Positions 51,434-62,837 of a stretch of 64,000 bases of DNA are shown here, piece after piece. The stretch is from positions 92,149 to 156,148 of the forward strand of contig CAWZYM010000054.1 of the NCBI GenBank assembly GCA_963966185.1, given 5' to 3'. Made by a program: the position numbers and the translations under genes. This DNA is from Rhabditoides inermis (lineage: Eukaryota; Nematoda; Chromadorea; Rhabditida; Rhabditidae). How positions within the stretch are numbered: the stretch's first letter is position 1; every line of letters starts with the position of its first letter. The notes under the pieces are model-generated. The model was not told where the DNA came from. It did no database searches and saw nothing but the letters and a program-made list of their open reading frames with translations.

Positions 51434-52852
51434 ATGGCGTCTCCACTCGACGGCATTGCGAGCCACCTGCGGGACGACATATCCACGAGTATCTCCAGGT
51501 TAGTCTCTCTCACCCCACCCGTCCCCTGGCTTACAAACACTCCTGTCCAGTTCACTCACCGACTACGACGACCAGTTTCTGGATGAAGGCGTTGCCGACG
51601 TGACGGATTCCGTGTACCTCATTGGGGGTGTGCATCTCTCTCCATCCCTCATACTCTTTCTTCCACTTACAGCTAGCGAATACGGATCCGCGGCGCGAGA
51701 TTTCTGCTACGGACTCCTAAGCAAGACGTTCAGTGGAAAACAACTGTCAGCTATTTTATTTCGACCAGCAAAAGAGATACCTTCACAGGTGCTAAAGTGA
51801 GTCTCTCTCTTTCTCTCTCTCTTTTCTCTCTCTGTCTCTCTCGCTCTCTCTGTCTCTCTCGCTCTCTCTGTCTCTCTCTCCCTTTCTCTCCATATTTCAC
51901 TGCCACTCAGCCTCACCATTTCCCTTCCTCGTTCATGGCTCAATGAAGACGTCTCAGAGTCGAATCTTCGAATTCACGTATATTCATGCTATGAAGGTGC
52001 ATAACTATTGTTATTTAGAACCTTTTTTGTTGCAAATCACATTTTCAGGGAATTCATGGATTCGTCTTTTCAATCTTACTCTCACATATGATTATATACG
52101 GTATACCGATTACTTCATTGAGTACAACGAGGTGTTTTTTACCCGATATAACATACAAACCCCGCCACTTCTAGACTCCGCCCCCGGATGACCGCTCCTA
52201 TTCGGACGCGCGACTACTGGGAATGGCTGTGATCCTCGATTCGCATTGGCACAATGCTGTCCTCCTGCCACGTAATCGACCGGTAAGCAACTCTAGCCAC
52301 GCCCATTCCCACCCCGCCTTCTAGGCGATGCTCCTACTGCAGATTCACCACGTGAGGGAGAGACCGCGCTATAGCAACATATGTGAACGCGAAAAAGGAT
52401 TGTGAGTGAGCTTATTGCTCCGCCCACTCGAACCCCACCCTTTTTAGCGAACAGACGTGTTGCTTGTGGCCGTTTTCGGCGCCACGCGAGCCACTGTTCG
52501 TTGACATGCAGGGCAACATACTGTCCGTCTACCACAGATGCGTGGGAAAGGTGCGTTGTTTGTGTTGGTGCGTTGCAGTGCGTGTTCAGCCGTCGGACGA
52601 GGAGCACATGCTGCCGTTTCTGAGTGATGACCACGAGAGGCTGCTGCGGTCGGGGCTGATGGGGCGGCGGCTCGTGTCGTCCCCCCAGCCAGTGTGCAGG
52701 GAGACGCGTTTCAACATGGTCACCACTTCCATCACTGCACCCGACAACGGCCTTGTCACGCACGTCAGTCTCCATCTATCTTTCCTCCACCCACTCCCAC
52801 CCTTCAGGTGATCGACCGGCTCGACGCCACAGAGTGCACAATCATATATTGA
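51434..52852 (+). CDS. Uncharacterised ten-exon protein
   Basis: Exons 51434-51498, 51551-51627, 51673-51796, 51911-51996, 52049-52131, 52175-52282, 52325-52401, 52448-52550, 52590-52763 and 52808-52852 are all in phase and give 313 residues. It starts MASPLDGIASHLRDDIS and ends DATECTIIY. Blocks that look conserved: SAARDFCYGLLSKTFSGKQL, ARLLGMAVILDSHWHNAVLL, FEQTCCLWPFSAPREPLFVD and LFVDMQGNILSVYHRCVG. No signal peptide, membrane helix or known motif is clear. A 39-nt intron at 52551-52589 is in frame and could be retained. Eleven cysteines, some paired, hint at metal or disulphide binding. I do not recognise the family. Confidence 0.6.
51800..51900. repeat. CTCTGTCTCTCTCG-type repeat in an intron
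   Basis: It fills the intron between 51796 and 51911 and runs up to the CACTCAG acceptor. Confidence 0.85.
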
Positions 52853-52997
52853 TTTCTACCACTGCTTCCCATCCCGCCTGGAAAGCCTACCCCATAACTA
52901 TCAAATAAATGCACAATGTAGCACACTTTATCATACAAACTCTGCGAGTGCCGTTCTGGATCTACCCTTACTCTTACATGGTGTTTGTGTGTGTTGC

Positions 52998-54551
52998 CTA
53001 CTGGAATCCTCCGTTCTTGGGCCTGTATCCGAGCTTGTGGGCGACTCCGTCGTACACGGCCGAGTCCTCTCCGAACGCCACCATGCGCGACGCGCCGTCG
53101 TTGCGCGGCGTCTGATCCATCTGCAATCAAAAACGTACTAACGGCACATAACATGTTCTTCTCTTCACTGCATGTATGCGTACCTTATGGTAAACAACAT
53201 TAAAGGAGAGGAGTGCGGAGTGGTGAAATGAAATGATCACTGTTGTCACACGTCAAAAAATGACGATACAAAGCTTCCGTACTTCGTGGCGGGACCAATT
53301 TCGAAAACAAATTCCCATTGGAAACTCGTGTCAAATGGTGCCAAGTTTGTACCTCAACACGAAAAACTGACGAATTGCCTGATTTTCATGGTGCTAATTC
53401 ATTTTATATCACATTTATATTAATTGGTAGAATTTTTATTTTGGTTTCAATTTGATCGCCATATCGATACAAACTATGTCGACTTCATGTTATTATTCCG
53501 CACACCTCTTCTTTAATTATATTCACCGTCTTGTGGGATCCGTCACAGAGAGGGCGCTTGTCCGTCTGCTTACAGGCGCACATACGGTACTCGCCAGTCT
53601 TCTCGACCTAAACAAGAATAATAATTGTTGTCGTTAAAGTACAAACCAGCATTATTCATAGAGTGTAATGTACATAGTGACATAACGCACGCACTCAATA
53701 TACAACCCCCACAAACCTGGAACTTGACGGGGCGGGCGCTGGTCACTCCGGGGAGCTTATGCGTACCGTCGCAGAACGGCTAAATATAGAAATTAACAAC
53801 ACACGTAGCACTGTAACATATATTCAAATTTCTTAACAGCTGGCATATTTTTGCCCCGAGAACATTCTGCCTCGAACTAACAACATATAATTGGATTCTA
53901 TGTATTTGAGAATATATCTATATGATTTATATCGTAAAACAGAGTTGTATTTGTCCTATGACATCGCATTTTCTCTTCTCCTTTTCAACGCTGTATTTTC
54001 AAAATAACACAAACCACTTTTATTCGCATTCTACTTTAATAATTAGTAAGTACTTATTAAAAGACCGATTCGGCGTTATTATGAAATTTCGAGTGTATTA
54101 GTTGGATCATGTTAATTTTAATAATTCTGGATGCGCACAAATACAACGCCGGAGTGCAAACATCATACATTAACTGTTTCACACGCACCTGCTTGGTGGA
54201 GAGTCCGCAGGCGCACCACGCGTACGACTTTCCGGCCTCGAGCGTCACCTTCTGGGGGTTCTTCGCCGCATCAACACCCTAATAAAAATCGTGACAATAT
54301 TGGCAAGCTGACAAAAATAAACAATCCATGAAATCAACAATTCATTAGCACGCACCTTGATGGGGAGGATGTCGTTGGAGAAGCTCTCAATCTTGATGCC
54401 GTTGGCGGCACCACGCACCTGTTTCACCTTTAATACAAGAATATCACACGAAACATTGTACATTGTTTACAAACATATTATGAACAAATAGATCTAGATG
54501 CATACTTACCGAGGTGGTGGCGATACGTACAGCGGATCGAGCGGCCAGCAT
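52998..54551 (-). CDS. CISD3: CISD3-type mitochondrial protein with two CDGSH iron-sulphur domains
   Basis: Six exons, all phase 0: 54551-54510, 54427-54356, 54278-54189, 53779-53717, 53607-53527 and 53120-52998, giving 156 residues. CDGSH proteins bind redox-active 2Fe-2S clusters; the monomeric CISD3 type acts in the mitochondrial matrix. The N-terminus (MLAARSAVRIATTS) fits a targeting peptide. Domain 1: WCACGLSTKQ|PFCDGTHK, with its motif split between exons 3 and 4. Domain 2: MCACKQTDKRPLCDGSHK. Each has the three Cys and one His ligand (C-x-C..C-D-G-x-H). The C-terminal 41 residues extend beyond human CISD3. It lies 274 bp downstream of the FTSJ1 gene in the same orientation. Confidence 0.92.
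53200..53520. other. Fifth intron of the CDGSH gene
   Basis: The intron spans 53121-53526 and has no other feature. Confidence 0.4.
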
Positions 54552-54824
54552 TGCAAGAAGGTCAACCGCAACGCTTATTAAGACTACAACAAGTACAAAA
54601 CTAAATAAGACTCGAAAACATTAGAAAACAACAAAAAATCAACAAAACTACACGCAGACATGGAATGAGAGGGCGGGGCTTCAGATATTCACTATTCGGC
54701 ATCCGAAAACCGTTGGAAATAATCCTCTAAACAATTTACGATATTTTTCTACATTTATACCCAACTACACTTGAAAACAAATAACAAGGATATAACAAAC
54801 AATAGAGATGTGGAACGATATTTT

Positions 54825-57373
54825 CTACTGTTTGGGAGCAAAGCAGTGGGCGAACGCGTCGACGAGTTTGTCGTCGATGCCCCCCTTATCCTCCTCCTTC
54901 TCCCGCAACTCTCGCGCACGCATCTTGGCCTTGTTCTTGCGGAACACATCCTAAACAAATAATAAATCTCTGTCCCTACCACACTCTCCCACCTGTATTT
55001 TGCTGGAAGCGCACTTCTCGAGTTGGTCCGTCTTCTTCAGTTGGCATGCGAGCTTGTACGCGGGTTCAGTGGGCGACTGGACGACGGGACGGTAGACGTA
55101 TTTCTCCGGAAGGGTGCCAGTGGGTAAGGAGGGCATCTCCAAAGGGTAGCTGCGGTCCGCATCCCACCCCGACAAATCACCACATGCAACGAACGGCACC
55201 AACACGCGGTTCGCACCCGACAACGAGTTCACCTCATCGTCTAAAAACAACCACAGTATACCAACAATCCTAATATATAGAAAACGCCCTGCCCGTCTGT
55301 CTGTAAGTAACGGTATACGGTAACTCTCACCCGATCCCCTATAGACCCCACTCGCCACCAGCGAGTGAAACGCGCCGGGTTTGCACTCTTTTGCGAGAGC
55401 TCACAGCACCGAGTGCGGATTCGTTATTGTGCAAAGGATGCCGGTGTGGATGAGATAGAGCCGCCATCAAACATTACGAGTTATATTTTCACCGTGTAAA
55501 CAAGTAAACAACAATACGTAAACAAGGGTGAAATTGCAATATTTGGTCAAAGTGGAAATGAGAACTGGGGTTTACATGAATAATTGAGGAGTGTAAGTAG
55601 TGATTCATTCCTCTCATTTCTCTGCCAGCGCGCGGTCGCGTGCCTTCCCCTGTTATTCCTCCGACCCCTGAACAATGCTGTGCGGCGGAGGACACTAACC
55701 GGACTGGTATTCGATTTTGCTACTCTCTACATCTACGGCATTGAGACGGGAGAGGAATCCTCGAAGACGATGAAACTCTCGGAGACGTCTCTTCGCAATC
55801 GATCGTTGAAGCCCGGATCTTCCGCCGCCGAGATCGAAACTTCCCCAGAAGCCGCAAGCAGGGGATGACAAGCATCACCAACAACGCGTACGCATCCACG
55901 GGACCACCGAAACCCGTGTTGTTGGAACTCGCAGTAGGCATTGTATTACTGTATTTTACCGTATCCCACCGTAATTTACGTAATCGATATTGTGTGCTAC
56001 TTGATTCGAGATAAATATTTTGATTTTGATTTGATTTGATTTGTAAGTAGTGATTAGATATCAATGTTGCTATCAATTTGTGATTGTGACGTTTAGTAGT
56101 AGAGAAATTGTTTTCGAAACCTCAAGACAGTAGTACAAAAAGGTTGTATGTGTTCACAGCTGACAGGGATGATAAATAAGAAAAAAAGGTGCAAGTAGTA
56201 TATAGAAAGTTTCGCAATGATTGGTAACATGATTCGCGCAATGGTTTCCACGTTGCAACTTGGTCATTGCTAATCCCCACATGACCAGAAGGAGCAGCGC
56301 CGGTAGGCGCGACGACGACTGGTATGATTGAAACAAATAACTTACCGTAGTTGGGTGCGAAGAGCGGGTTCTTCATCGTGGGCGTATATCCGAAGGGCAT
56401 GCGGAAACTTCGACACACAACAAACGCCTCTGAAACGTTCATGTGATTCACAATTTCCCTGACCATTCTCACCAACACTTACTAGAAACAAGCGAATGAA
56501 TAGAACGAACCGCAGCTGCTCTGGCGGCTGCTCTTGGGCTTGGCGCAGTGCACGTGATCAAAGAATACCTTGAGCTGCGCGTACAGCAGAGTACAGTTCT
56601 TCGCGCGGAAGATCTACATCACATAAACAATACTGGCATCACATAACGAATACTAGATATGACAATAATTTAAAATGCATACCTTGGCCACAAATGAGCC
56701 TCCCTCCTTGAGAATGTGTGTCGTAATGTTCAGCGCCTGGAAATGAGCTTAAAAGTAAATCATGCTACTAAGATCAAATAAAAAACACACCGCGAGTAGG
56801 AGCTGACTCTGCATGTACTCATCCAGCGAGTGCAGTCCGGTCACGTCCGGCGCTCCGTCGCAAATCACCAGGTCCGCTTTTTCGCCGTCAAAGTGACCAA
56901 TGATCTTCTCCGCAGTAGCCACCTACAAGCAACCGTAACACATGCGTTACAATAGACAAGGAACCTCAGTGATGTCTCCTTGTAGTTGGATGACACCTGC
57001 CAGGGGGCTCATAGGCTGCAGGTCGACGGCGACGATGCGAGCATCTGAATCTGCGTCCGCACACAGACGCTGCGACAACACCTGGCCAACACCACATGTT
57101 ACTTTCAGAATACAAAACCTCGCAGGGCGAAATCACAATGCACTGAATGAAAGTGCTTACCTGACTCCAGCTTCCCGGCGCAGCGCACAGATCGACCGCT
57201 TTCTTCACGTCTATTAGAAAAATCAAAATATAGTTCTTTACTTTACCTTTACCTTTGAGAATAGAAAACTCGTCGTCGATCTGTAGAAGCTTGAAAGCGG
57301 AGCGGGCTCGCCAACCCTCCTCCTTCGCAAGGCGGTAGTAGATGTCACGCTTGTCTTTTGACGTTTTACCCAT
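54825..57373 (-). CDS. FTSJ1: tRNA 2'-O-methyltransferase FTSJ1/TRM7
   Basis: Methylates ribose at positions 32/34 of the tRNA anticodon loop using S-adenosylmethionine. Nine exons: 57373-57253, 57210-57161, 57081-56965, 56922-56791, 56736-56683, 56613-56511, 56429-56346, 55240-54993 and 54950-54825, giving 344 residues (human 329). The N-terminus [18 protein letters not shown] and SAFKLLQID is diagnostic. The SAM site is [11 protein letters not shown]. The RrmJ-type K-D-K-E tetrad is present: Lys28 (AFKL), [15 protein letters not shown] and SSCEAF (its Glu is formed at a splice junction). [18 protein letters not shown] matches the TRM7 C-terminal region. An AAATTTAG acceptor directly precedes the ATG, suggesting trans-splicing. 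The 1.1-kb intron 55241-56345 contains another ORF. Confidence 0.95.
55720..55941 (-). CDS. Possible small single-pass membrane protein nested in an FTSJ1 intron
   Basis: A 73-codon frame from ATG 55941 begins [17 protein letters not shown]. It then has one hydrophobic helix ([15 protein letters not shown]), a strongly basic flank ([10 protein letters not shown]) and a Ser-rich tail, ending at TAG 55720. N-out, basic-in topology is plausible. It is on the same strand as FTSJ1, so it would need its own promoter or alternative splicing. Coding-like composition and TM topology are the only support. Confidence 0.4.
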   Translation of the reverse strand: MPTASSNNTGFGGPVDAYALLVMLVIPCLRLLGKFRSRRRKIRASTIDCEETSPRVSSSSRIPLPSQCRRCRE

Positions 57374-58110
57374 CTAAATTTGTTAGAGATGAGATGATAA
57401 TATGACAAGCCGAGCAACATTGTAAAAAAAGAACAACAAAAAAGTATTATATTGATATATCATTGGGATATACAAAATTGTCGAAAAAAATTACTACAAA
57501 AGTCCAATAATGCAAAAAAGTAACATATCGTCGCGAGAATAGAGAGTGGAGAGAAACCAGACGCGTGGCGTCAATTGGCCGCCGCGTCGGCGAGAAATAT
57601 GTATACCGCACCACACCGCGGCAAACCGGAAAAGTAACCACAAAACGGGCGGGGCTTACGATTCACTACGAAATATTTCTACTATAAGTGAACAGGGTAC
57701 TACTAAGTGAACATAACCAAATGCACTAAAGAACACAACATAGTAAAACTGTAATAAAGTGTTGGGCCAACCCGAAACCTCACCACAGCAAAATCTCACC
57801 ACCTCACCAACTGCACTAACCGGCACGCTTTCAAACACTATGCACTACAAAACACCGAAATGTGATTAATGTTTTACTGTTTCGTTTTGAGTCTGTTCAT
57901 GTAAATAATACAAGTTCAAGCTCACGGAGCCGCATATGTAGCCATTTGAGCTCCAGAGACTCTCCATTGAGCACCTTGTCTGATATCCAGCCAGATATCG
58001 TTGACAGAACCATAGAGAGACCCGAATAGTAAATCAGACAATTCCGTTGAGCACCTGTGCGGAATGTGTGCTCTCTGCTCCTCGAACGGTGGGTGAATCC
58101 ACTGGAGACG
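57374..58110. other. FTSJ1 upstream region, no gene seen
   Basis: AT-rich sequence; short open frames only. The start of a minus-strand 3' end may lie near 58129. Confidence 0.4.
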
Positions 58111-58128
58111 TAAAAAGCCCTTTCTTAG

Positions 58129-59340
58129 TATGAGAGAACTTCTTTTTCTGACACATCTCGCAACACCGCCCTGGCTGCTTTTGAAATGTTGCTTTGCAGG
58201 GTACTGTCAATCTGCGTTACCTGAGAGACCGCAGCTGTGCTTGTGCTCTGAACCGTAGACTGAGTAGTCATTGAGATTGCTTTCGTCACTGCGTTTGCCT
58301 TCGACTTTCTGTTCTCTGTGTGTTCATTGTCTTTCAGAATGGCTGTTAGGGCCTCGGCAGACTTATCGCAATCGCCGAATCGCCAGCGAATCGCTGTAGT
58401 GAAGCATACATATCGTGTTTTCTGAAATCGCCAGCGATTCTAAAATCGCTTCAAAATCGCCATTGAGCTGGCATACTAATCACCGGCGAATCGCCAAGAA
58501 ATCGCCAAACCCGGCGATTTGGCGATTTTGGAATCGCTAAGTTGAAATTAGCGATTCCAAAATCGCCACGATTATTACGGTCGTGTTTTGACATATTTCA
58601 TAGTTGTTTCCAAAAGTTTCTTACATATACTCACTCTTATCAGATATCTGAACATAATTCGCTATGAACACACCGTCTTGGTGATAGTTTGAAATTCCAA
58701 ATAATGTGTAAGACAATCTCGGGAACTACTGTAAACATATTCTTGTTCCACTAAATGCATAAAAAACATGAATCATATACTCAATTACAAGTTGAGTTAT
58801 CATTTTGTGTAGGCGATTCCAAAATCGCCGAGGCTGGCGATTTGGACATCGGCAAATTGGCGATTTCAGACAAACCAGCGCGCGCAAGTGCATTCCCTTT
58901 CTTATTATCTATGTTTCTTAGTTCAAATGAGTTAGTCTATGCATGTTTGTTATGTTATGAATTGAATTATAACCAACATTGTTAACACTTGTACACTTGG
59001 CAGCCGATCGGTGTGACGTAGATATTACGTCGGCTGATACCAAATCGCCGAAACGCCGGCGAATCGCTGGCGAATCGCTAACATTCGAAAACGCCAAGCT
59101 TGGCGATTCGGCGATTGCGATAAGTCTGCCGAGGCCCTAAGCAGCATGAAATTGATGTACTCTCTCCAAGCAAGTTCCGAGTTCGACAATCCCTGAAAAT
59201 GACAGAGTAAACATGGAAATAATGCATGAAATCATAGGCAATGTCCGTACCGTTGGATTGTTTCCGTATGCGTAAACAGGGTAGTACGCGCACATCAGAC
59301 AGAATGGAGCAACCAACCCACTTAGCCAAAAAAAAACCAC
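58129..59340 (-). pseudogene. Unassigned minus-strand gene fragment interrupted by a MITE
   Basis: Right part (about 59147-59340): possible exons reading GLVAPFCLMCAYYPVYAYG then, after a 60-nt intron with good borders, GLSNSELAWREYINF. Left part (58129-58345): an open frame AILKDNEHTENRKS continuing Ser/Thr/Gln-rich to VLRDVSEKEVLSY and stop TAA. The 795-bp element at 58346-59140 sits exactly between them. I found no splice pair that restores one frame, so it may be a broken gene or an unresolved model. Family unknown. Confidence 0.35.
58346..59140. mobile_element. MITE with perfect 39-bp terminal inverted repeats
   Basis: Both ends read TTAGGGCCTCGGCAGACTTA inward and stay identical through CGCCGAATCGCC. 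A TA on each side fits a Tc1/mariner-type duplication. The interior is full of short GGCGATT/AATCGCC inverted motifs and has no ORF. The perfect ends suggest recent movement. Confidence 0.88.
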
Positions 59341-59382
59341 TCTCTCTCTCCCGCCCTATCTCTCTCTCTCCCTCTCTCTCCC

Positions 59383-59429
<47 letters not shown>

Positions 59430-59430
59430 A
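59341..59430. repeat. CT microsatellite
   Basis: CTCTCTCC and (CT)n runs lie next to the putative minus-strand exon at 59.3 kb. Confidence 0.9.
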
Positions 59431-59790
59431 CATAAATCAATCAAACACTATCGAACGTTTACCATACACAGGGTGTTAGTTTATGACATCCATCCAAAAC
59501 ATTCACAATAAAATACCCTTTTTGGGGATGCACTCTAGTTTTTGCTGAAGTGTCGTGAAAGAACGGCTTATGTGATGTGATAAATACATACACACTAGAA
59601 CTGAATGAAGCAACAAAATACATGGAAGCACGTCATTTGCGGGATGGATGTATATAATGGATGGGCACGAATACATGACATATCAGGGCACAGGTGGTAT
59701 TTGCAATCTCTAGACTCATTTGACTGTCTCATCTCAAGGAACGTTACCAGAAGGCGCGACGACGACGCCTTCATTCCTCCTCCGGTCGCC

Positions 59791-60241
59791 ATGGCATACA
59801 GTGTCAAGGTAGGTTCTGTCAAATGACTTTAAGAAATACTTTTCGAGTTAGCGTAAAGGCAAGAAGAACACCACAGTCGACTGGCAGCAGTCGCAGCTCA
59901 AGGAGACAAACGAGAAACTGGTGGGTGTGGTGTGCCGGACTGGTGCCAGACTGGTTCCGCCTGGTTCCAGACAAGCCGCTTCTCGGCGCTGGTGCAGTGG
60001 AACGAAATGCTCATCAGCTACATCGAAGACGCAAACAAGAGGTGCGCTGGATGACTAAGGCAGCTAGGGATTCTTCACTTTCTACTGTAGCTACAGTATT
60101 CTGAAGAGTTACTGTAGGTTCCAAGTGGAGGACGCGCCGTGGGGACAGCCACACAACATAGCCGAACAGCTGGCAGCCACATTCCAAGTCATGAGTCTCG
60201 CTATCAGCAACGTCGAGGTATCTTCCTCCCTCCCTCTCCCC

Positions 60242-60300
<59 letters not shown>

Positions 60301-61787
60301 CACTCCCTCCATTCCAGTACCAGTCCTATCTCTGCAAGGTGGTCGTGGCTCTCGATCAGATCGGCGTGAAACAGCGCGAGATGATCAACGCCGTCCACGA
60401 GCAGGTATACGGTATTAACAGGATACTGTATCTACAGTACACCTGAATTACTGTATCTACCGTAGGTGCTGCAACCGCTGAAAGAGTTCAAATTCGTGCG
60501 TGTGCCATACCTTCGAGGTATGCTCGACAAACAGATGGAGTACACCAAGAACCTCGACAAGATGAAGGGAGCCACCATGTGAGTGGTTACTGTAGCCACT
60601 GGGGTACTGTAGATTACTGCATTCTATTACTAGAGGCATTTTGTTAGATAAGCGAATTTCTGCACTATTCAAAACCATTGTCTTCTTGCAGGGACTTTTT
60701 CGCATACACGAAGAAGGATCGCATGCAGAAGGAACTGGAGCGACAGTGCAACGGAGTGCGTATCGATTGAACTATTAATTTATCGATTGAGTAATGGATT
60801 CGTTTGTCAGGTTGCGATGGAGCTGCAAAAGTGCGAGGCGGACTACGACAAACACGCGCGACTCATCGCCGAGTTCATGAGACTGCAGGTATACGGTAGA
60901 CTGCGTTACGATATACTGTACTTTGCATCTATGATACTGTAAAGGGTGTTCTTAGATGCACTTTTACCCTGAACTATCGTTCGGGTTGGTCCAAAGAAGG
61001 TCCAAACAAGCCCCGAACAGCCTTGTTTTCAATGGGAAACTGTTGGCCCAAACACCTTCTATTGAGGTCAAATTTTGCCCGAACACGTCCGAACATCGCT
61101 CGGCAGCCCCAAACAACCCCGAACTATCCACCCAAAACAATGAAAGGAGAGATAATTGCTTGGAACTCTCTGGGTCCCGAAACGAGTGACCTTTTATGTG
61201 AGGATAGAGTATGATAGCATGACATCATGCCAGCCGGCGCGACCGCTCGGTCGAAACAGCTGATCGACTGCGATGAGAAAACGTGTAGAAAGTTGGCTCT
61301 GGTTTTGATTGTTTTGTCATTACTTCATTAACTTGTGACCTGTTTCAAGTGATATGTGCTCTGATAGTGTTTCTTTCTCTGATATGTAATCATCAGCCCT
61401 TGATATACATAATCAAGTGATTGAGTTCAGAAATCAATTTCGAAATGGAGGAAACTGGAGCCCCAAGGCATATCACACGAATCACACAAAGAAAAGGCAA
61501 GTATAGGGAGTACAATTCACAAAAAAGTCAGTGACAAATCTCCAAACATAGTGATATTATCAACAAGAACTTCACAAACATCCGTTTGCCCTCAATAGGA
61601 GGTGTTTGGGCCAACAGTTTCTCATTGAAAACGAGGCTGTTCGGGGCTTGTTTGGACCTTCTTTGGACCAACCCGAACGATAGTTCAGGGTAAAAGTGCA
61701 TCTAAGAAGACCCTTTACTCTTTTTCATTTTTGCAGAACGACTACTTTGCGGCGGTGGAGAAGGCGTGCGCGTCGACAGAGACGTGA
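59791..61787 (+). CDS. BAR-like helical protein
   Basis: Nine exons: 59791-59808, 59852-59920, 59971-60041, 60118-60217, 60318-60404, 60466-60578, 60692-60755, 60811-60888 and 61737-61787, giving 216 residues, all in phase. The protein is almost entirely amphipathic helix (LKETNEKLTSRFSALVQW, QLAATFQVMSLAISNVE, REMINAVHEQVLQPLKEF, ELQKCEADYDKHARL). The VLQPLKEF motif after a long helix and the KCEADYDKHAR stretch are what BAR domains of the amphiphysin/FAM92 type show, and the length equals one BAR domain without an SH3. BAR dimers bind curved membranes. The exact subfamily is uncertain. Exons are small and introns hold CT runs and a MITE. Confidence 0.7.
60240..60298. repeat. CT microsatellite in a BAR-gene intron
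   Basis: The (CT)n run spans most of the 100-nt intron before exon 5. Confidence 0.9.
60939..61720. mobile_element. MITE with about 140-bp TIRs and TA duplication in the last BAR-gene intron
   Basis: The left end AAGGGTGTTCTTAGATGCAC continues through TTGGTCCAAAGAAGGTCC and GCCTTGTTTTCAATGGGAAA. The right end is the inverse with few mismatches. TA flanks both sides. The interior of about 500 bp is non-coding. Confidence 0.85.
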
Positions 61788-62100
61788 TAGGCTCCCCTTC
61801 CAGTCCCGCCCACTCTTACAATACTTACAACTTAGAAATTAGATGATCGATAGTCGTGATTGATGATTAAAATGTGTCGTGTCGAATGAATTCTATGATT
61901 CTTGATGTGTGCAATGTGTGAAAATAGACATGACTCTTCGCATGATTTCTTCCACTCAGTTTGATTGTTTGTCGAAGAGATAATAATAATATTTATCAAT
62001 TGTACAATAAATACAATCATTACGCTAGAACAAGGTGGAACACTTACAGATCTAGACAATATATGAAATGTGAATTATGAAAGGAAGGATGGAAGGAATA
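61788..62100. other. Intergenic, no gene seen
   Basis: 3' flank of the BAR gene; AATAAA-like signals near 62007. Otherwise featureless and AT-rich. Confidence 0.4.
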
Positions 62101-62149
62101 AATTACAATGCGACGTTACAATGCGTTGATATGTAATCGCAAAAGGCGG

Positions 62150-62548
62150 ATTGACTTGAGAAAAGAATCTCGTCGGGGATAGCATTTACAATTTGAAACG
62201 TTCGGAATGATAGAAAAGATTTGATGTTATTTGAGACGTTATGTGAAGTGGGGATAGGATATAGTGTTGTCGTTGCCAAGAACCCACACACAAGTCAGCT
62301 TCACCCTTCCACATTCTGTGCACCATCACCAAGTCAGCTCGCACTCTTCGAGTTCGGAGAGTTTCCAGCTTGAAACGAGCCCGCAGCGCAGCATGAGAGA
62401 GATGAGAGAGTTTGCAGCGATTGGCGAGACGAGAGAGAAAGAGAGATTGTACTGACTCCAGGGTGGAAATGTCAACGTCATAGCAAGGCGAGTAGACAAC
62501 ACTACAGTATTCTAGAATACTGCGAACATAAACAGAAAATGCTTTCAC
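62150..62548 (-). pseudogene. CR1-like reverse-transcriptase C-terminal remnant
   Basis: An open frame contains VRSILEYCSVVYSPCYDVDI, then TLESVQSLFLSRLANRC and LETLRTRRVRADLVMVHRMW. These match the thumb-to-C-terminus blocks (YVRPILEYAS.VW..., LE.VQRRF, L..L..RR.R.DL) of CR1/jockey elements. It is truncated upstream; no RT catalytic core. Confidence 0.7.
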
Positions 62549-62837
62549 AAGAACTTCTTCATTCCGCGTCTTTAGAAGGACAAAAAGGAAATGAATTTTT
62601 TGGTTGGATTTTTTACATATGCCTTTTTTTTTATTGTTGGTATTGCGTTTATCTCACTACTCATAGAGAGTAACGAGGATATAGCCGTACCAATTGTTCT
62701 CAGCCGAAAACAAGACAGAGCCTTGGATTATAACGACTGTGAGAACTAGATTAGTTCAACCAACGTGCTATATAAGCACGCTAGTCGATAAAAACAACTG
62801 TTAGTAGGATAAAACACCGTCTCCGACGGTCACAAAT

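Noticed and set aside
51263..51466. Minus-strand ORF of 67 codons and plus-strand signal-peptide-like ORF at 51349
   Set aside because: Neither can be joined in frame to neighbouring exons and they overlap each other in antisense.
52325..52852. TGF-beta-type cystine-knot ligand
   Set aside because: A CC pair followed by LFVD and a late Cys is suggestive, but the Cys spacing and the missing CxGxC and CxC ends do not fit, and no signal peptide was found.
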